9,245 bases of DNA. Source: Fidelibacterota bacterium. GTDB taxonomy: Bacteria; Fidelibacterota; Marinisomatia; SCGC-AAA003-L08; D37C17. The notes beneath the pieces are model-generated. The model saw only the letters and a program-made list of their open reading frames with translations, did no database searches and was not told the origin of the DNA. Location of the stretch: the NCBI GenBank assembly GCA_012964845.1, contig DTTG01000107.1, positions 1 to 9,245 on the forward strand, read 5' to 3'. This document shows, piece by piece, positions 6,704 to 9,245 of the stretch. The translations under genes and the position numbers were made by a program. Numbering within the stretch: the first letter of the stretch is position 1; each line of letters starts with the position of its first letter.

Positions 6704-7252
6704 ATGAAAAGTTTCTCTAATCATTTTATTATATCAATGCCGCATATGAATGACCCAATTTTCTCTAAAAGTCTGATTTATATCTGCGAACACGATAAGG
6801 ATGGATCCATGGGTTTGATTATTAATAAGCCTATGATTTCCGAAAATGCTGCGGATGTTATCCAGCAAACGGGGTTAGCACAAATAAACCCACTACCGGA
6901 TATTTATTTTGGTGGTCCGGTGAATCTTGAAATGGGTCTAATTCTCCATAATGCAAGCTATACTATTGAGGGGACATTATCCATTTCAAAATCTGTTGCC
7001 TTAACTTCAAATAAGCAAATTGTTGCTGATTTAAAAAATGGGGACGGCCCCAGCGAATTTCGTTTTTCATTTGGTTATGCCGGTTGGGGAAAAGGACAAA
7101 TTGAAAGAGAAATTGAAAATGGCGATTGGCTACTAATGCCAGCCGATGACAAATTTATTTTTTCAATTCCAAACTCGGACAAATGGCAAAAAGCAGCTTC
7201 AAAATTTGGTATTGATATTTTAGACTTAGGTGGTTCTGCGGGACTTGCGTAA
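6704..7252 (+). CDS. yqgE: YqgE/AlgH family protein (DUF179)
   Basis: This 182-residue protein is a full-length member of the YqgE/AlgH family, widespread in bacteria and without a firm biochemical function; AlgH in Pseudomonas was linked to alginate regulation. Family blocks are NHFIISMP (6-13), PIFSKSLIYICEH (18-30), GSMGLIINKP (34-43), YFGGPV (68-73), and the most diagnostic block GYAGWGKGQIEREI (124-137) followed by DWLL (141-144). The end GIDILDLGGSAGLA (169-182) also fits. There is no signal peptide or membrane segment, so it should be cytoplasmic. The ATG at 6704 gives the usual N-terminus, though no Shine-Dalgarno is visible before it. Its stop codon lies inside the palindrome at 7251-7269. 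Confidence 0.95.
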   Translation: MKSFSNHFIISMPHMNDPIFSKSLIYICEHDKDGSMGLIINKPMISENAADVIQQTGLAQINPLPDIYFGGPVNLEMGLILHNASYTIEGTLSISKSVALTSNKQIVADLKNGDGPSEFRFSFGYAGWGKGQIEREIENGDWLLMPADDKFIFSIPNSDKWQKAASKFGIDILDLGGSAGLA

Positions 7253-7269
7253 AACTGAGCCTCAGTTTT
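7251..7269. terminator. 19-bp palindrome at the yqgE stop codon
   Basis: AAAACTGAG at 7251-7259 and CTCAGTTTT at 7261-7269 are perfect reverse complements around a single C. As RNA they give an 8-bp stem with a GCC loop, its own 3' arm ending in TTTT. It includes the last two bases of the yqgE stop codon and ends 2 nt before the TTG start of the next gene. It could be a weak terminator or attenuator, an RNA processing site, or a protein binding site. The T run is inside the stem, so efficient termination is uncertain. Confidence 0.55.
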
Positions 7270-7271
7270 AA

Positions 7272-7628
7272 TTGAGTGATCCTGTTCATATTCCAGACTC
7301 CGATGAAGACCTCCTGAAAGAATGTAATGTGGATACTTTCAGAGCTGGAGGAAAGGGTGGTCAGCATCTAAATAAAACAGAGTCGGCAGTTCGCATGACC
7401 CATCTCCCAACTGGTACAGTAGTTTCTTGTCAGGATGAACGCAGCCAATACCAAAATAAACGAAAATGCCTTCTCCAACTCAGGGGAAAACTGGTAGCAT
7501 TAAATTATCGTCCTCCAAAGAGAATCCCAACACGTAAACCCAGATCAGCAAAAGAAAAAATATTGGAAACTAAAAGGAAACAATCTCAAAAAAAACAGCT
7601 CAGGCAAAAACCGGAAATGGACGATTGA
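7272..7628 (+). CDS. GGQ release-factor-like protein
   Basis: This 118-residue protein has a class I release factor catalytic domain and no codon-recognition domain. Such proteins can hydrolyse peptidyl-tRNA on stalled ribosomes, as ArfB and the mitochondrial mtRF-R (C12orf65) do. The core is [20 protein letters not shown] (22-41), with the GGQ at 29-31. [10 protein letters not shown] (54-63) follows as in release factors, then a Lys/Arg-rich tail (about 80-113) of the kind ArfB inserts into the mRNA channel. A stop at 7269-7271 directly precedes the TTG at 7272, which gives the usual N-terminus; GTG at 7329 is an alternative but would shorten the lead-in to the GGQ domain. No Shine-Dalgarno is visible. 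Rescue activity is inferred from the family; rescue of large-subunit complexes is also possible. Confidence 0.9.
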   Translation: MSDPVHIPDSDEDLLKECNVDTFRAGGKGGQHLNKTESAVRMTHLPTGTVVSCQDERSQYQNKRKCLLQLRGKLVALNYRPPKRIPTRKPRSAKEKILETKRKQSQKKQLRQKPEMDD

Positions 7629-8374
7629 TGTTACAATCTTTTCAAATAATTGGATATTCCGGTGGTGTTCCTACACAAGATCGAGGTGTTACCTGTGTAA
7701 TGGTTTCCACCACCAATTATGATATAATGATTGATTGTGGTGAAGGAAGTTACCTGCGTTGGCAGAAAGCTGGATACAAATGGAAAAATCTAAAATATAT
7801 TCTTATTACACACATGCATCCCGATCATATTGGGGGGCTAATCCCACTTCTGTTCTATCGAAAAATATTTGGTATTGATTCAACCTTAACGCTAATTGGA
7901 CCACCTCAACTCCAGAATTATTTTGATGATTGTTTTCGACACTCGGGATTAATAAATAAGCAGGATTTACAATGGATTGATATTTCAGCAGATGACCAAT
8001 TAATTATTCAGGATGACATTAAAATTCAGGCCTTGGAAATGAAACATAAAATCCCTTGTTGGGGATATAGAATTTCTGATGCTGGTAAGAATTTAGTGTT
8101 TATAACAGATACACTCCCCAATTCAAATGCGGTTAAACTGGCTGAAAATGCTGATGTCCTCATCCATGAAGCAACCTTCGGGCATGACATGAGAGAAAAG
8201 GCGAAAGAACATTTTCATACCACTGAAATCCAGGCTATGGAAATTGCAGACGAAGCCAAAGTTAAACGGCTCATTCTTACCCATTTTAGCCAGCGCTTAA
8301 CAGACAAAGATGTGCAAGATTGGAGTTGGAATGGTAAACCCTGTATAGTTTTTGATGAGAAGGTTGAAATTTGA
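7628..8374 (+). CDS. RNase Z-like MBL-fold metallo-hydrolase
   Basis: This 248-residue protein has the metallo-beta-lactamase fold of the RNase Z/ElaC group. Metal ligands are in THMHPDHIGG (61-70: H62, H64, D66, H67), H140 (MKHKIP), D161 (FITDT) and H219 (LTHFSQR). H197 in HFHTTE matches the catalytic His of the RNase Z H-x-T block, and HEATFGHD (180-187) is typical. RNase Z removes 3' trailers from tRNA precursors. Between GYRI (146-149) and TDT (160-162) there are only about 10 residues, where bacterial RNase Z usually carries the protruding tRNA-binding arm with its GP motif. The length, well under the usual 300 or so, agrees. The substrate is therefore open: tRNA, or a small phosphodiester. 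ATG at 7628 overlaps the preceding TGA by one base (TGATG); TTG at 7625 is also possible. The next gene overlaps by 4 bp. Confidence 0.88.
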   Translation: MLQSFQIIGYSGGVPTQDRGVTCVMVSTTNYDIMIDCGEGSYLRWQKAGYKWKNLKYILITHMHPDHIGGLIPLLFYRKIFGIDSTLTLIGPPQLQNYFDDCFRHSGLINKQDLQWIDISADDQLIIQDDIKIQALEMKHKIPCWGYRISDAGKNLVFITDTLPNSNAVKLAENADVLIHEATFGHDMREKAKEHFHTTEIQAMEIADEAKVKRLILTHFSQRLTDKDVQDWSWNGKPCIVFDEKVEI

Positions 8375-9245
8375 ACACGAGTGTTGAACAACATGGTGGA
8401 AATTCAGTTGCAGAGGTTCTTCACCGCCATAATGTAAAATGGATTTTCACCCTTTGTGGTGGACATATATCTCCCATTTTGACAGGCTGTAATGCATTGG
8501 GTATTCGGGTTATCGATGTCCGTCATGAATCCACCGCAGTATTTGCTGCTGATTCTATTTCACGGCTATCTGGATCTATTGGAGTTGCCGCTGTAACCGC
8601 AGGACCGGGATTGACCAATACCATTACCGCAATAAAAAATGCCCAGATGGCTCAAATTCCTGTCCTCATTTTAGGTGGCGCAGCGGCTACAGTTCTAAAA
8701 GATAGAGGCAGCCTCCAGGATATTGACCATCTATCAGTGGTGGAATCTATCACAAAATATGCCAAAACAATTAAACGGGTGAAAGATTTACAGCCATCAC
8801 TGGAGGAAGCAATTTCAACAGCCACCTCTGGAGTACCCGGTCCCGTTTATTTAGAAATTCCTGTGGATTTGCTCTATCCTGAGTCGTTGGTGCGTGAGTG
8901 GTATGGTCTAAAATCAATTGGCAAATCTATGCCTTGGTGGATGACTCGTTATCTAAATTGGAATGTCAATCGTATTTTTAAGGATAAAAATAAAACCTTC
9001 CCTAAAAATACTAAAATTGAAGATGCTCAAGATACATCATTACATATTCACCGCTTATCTGAAATGCTGCAGTCTGCAAAACAACCGGTACTGCTCATTG
9101 GCAGTCAAGCCCTAATCAACCCCACTCAACATGAAAAATTAGCAGATGCAGTTAAAAATTTAAATATTCCCACCTTTGTTTCAGGCATGGCACGGGGACT
9201 TCTTTCCAAATCTTATTTACCCATTTTCCGCCATGAACGAACAAA
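8371..9245 (+). CDS. ThDP enzyme, ILVBL/HACL2-like, N-terminal part
   Basis: The gene runs off the right edge after 291 codons. The visible part has the N-terminal ThDP-binding domain of the acetolactate synthase superfamily and the start of the central domain. [11 protein letters not shown] (51-61) holds the cofactor-activating Glu53, AGPGLTNT (77-84) is the usual following block, and [13 protein letters not shown] (154-166) closes the domain. The central domain begins with LLIGSQAL at about 245-252. Blocks such as [22 protein letters not shown] and GMARGLL are, from memory, nearly the same as in animal ILVBL (HACL2), which cleaves 2-hydroxyacyl-CoA. Plain acetolactate synthase is less likely but not excluded. 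TTG at 8371 shares TTGA with the preceding stop, has AGAAGG 7 nt upstream, and is the only start possible here because an in-frame stop lies at 8365-8367. Confidence 0.92.
   Translation, partial: MNTSVEQHGGNSVAEVLHRHNVKWIFTLCGGHISPILTGCNALGIRVIDVRHESTAVFAADSISRLSGSIGVAAVTAGPGLTNTITAIKNAQMAQIPVLILGGAAATVLKDRGSLQDIDHLSVVESITKYAKTIKRVKDLQPSLEEAISTATSGVPGPVYLEIPVDLLYPESLVREWYGLKSIGKSMPWWMTRYLNWNVNRIFKDKNKTFPKNTKIEDAQDTSLHIHRLSEMLQSAKQPVLLIGSQALINPTQHEKLADAVKNLNIPTFVSGMARGLLSKSYLPIFRHERT

Noticed and set aside
6659..6724. N-terminal extension of SfsA by 22 residues
   Set aside because: It overlaps the divergent yqgE start, and the extra residues do not fit the family N-terminus.
7155..7367. 70-codon minus-strand frame across the yqgE/GGQ junction
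   Set aside because: Antisense to two recognisable genes and includes the palindrome; no support as a protein.
1..9245. CRISPR array, defence island, prophage or toxin-antitoxin pair
   Set aside because: No regularly spaced repeats, no nuclease, integrase or phage genes; overlapping small genes have housekeeping or unknown families without toxin features.

Overview
The window looks like chromosomal housekeeping DNA from an AT-rich bacterium of the Bacteroidota-Marinimicrobia (FCB) side of the tree. That placement is an inference. It rests on a lipoprotein built from SbsA-type Ig-like modules with a Bacteroidota-style N-terminus and C-terminus, an EF-G paralogue of the Bacteroidota EF-G2 type, and the mix of genes. 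I see no phage, plasmid or CRISPR content. The only hint of mobile DNA is a short repeat at the left edge.

Layout. Positions 1-134 hold no gene: a tandem GTGTCCCC-type repeat lies at the edge, and an intrinsic terminator follows the tRNA. From 135 to 6658 everything is on the minus strand. Read in the direction of transcription the order is sfsA, an Ig-like lipoprotein, manC (GDP-mannose synthesis), a small conserved hypothetical overlapping manC by 4 bp, a 204-bp gap with two hairpins, an EF-G-like factor, a HIT hydrolase overlapping it by 8 bp, and tRNA-Asn(GTT). At about 6659-6703 the strands diverge. From 6704 to the right edge everything is on the plus strand: yqgE, a short GGQ release-factor-like protein, an RNase Z-like metallo-hydrolase, and the first 291 codons of a ThDP enzyme resembling animal ILVBL/HACL2. 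The last three genes overlap by 1 to 4 bp and read as one operon.

How the genes fit together. Much of the window concerns translation and RNA: tRNA-Asn, an EF-G paralogue, a GGQ rescue-type factor, an RNase Z-like protein, and a HIT protein that may turn over dinucleotides such as Ap4A. manC supplies GDP-mannose for surface polysaccharide, and the lipoprotein is probably in the outer envelope. Four genes have non-ATG starts (GTG at 773 and 3321, TTG at 7272 and 8371); three of them overlap the preceding stop codon.

No new multi-gene system stands out. The best leads are the EF-G paralogue with altered G3 and G4 motifs behind an attenuator-like hairpin, the RNase Z-like protein that lacks the usual tRNA-binding arm, the ILVBL-like enzyme in a bacterial operon, and the small protein coupled to manC.
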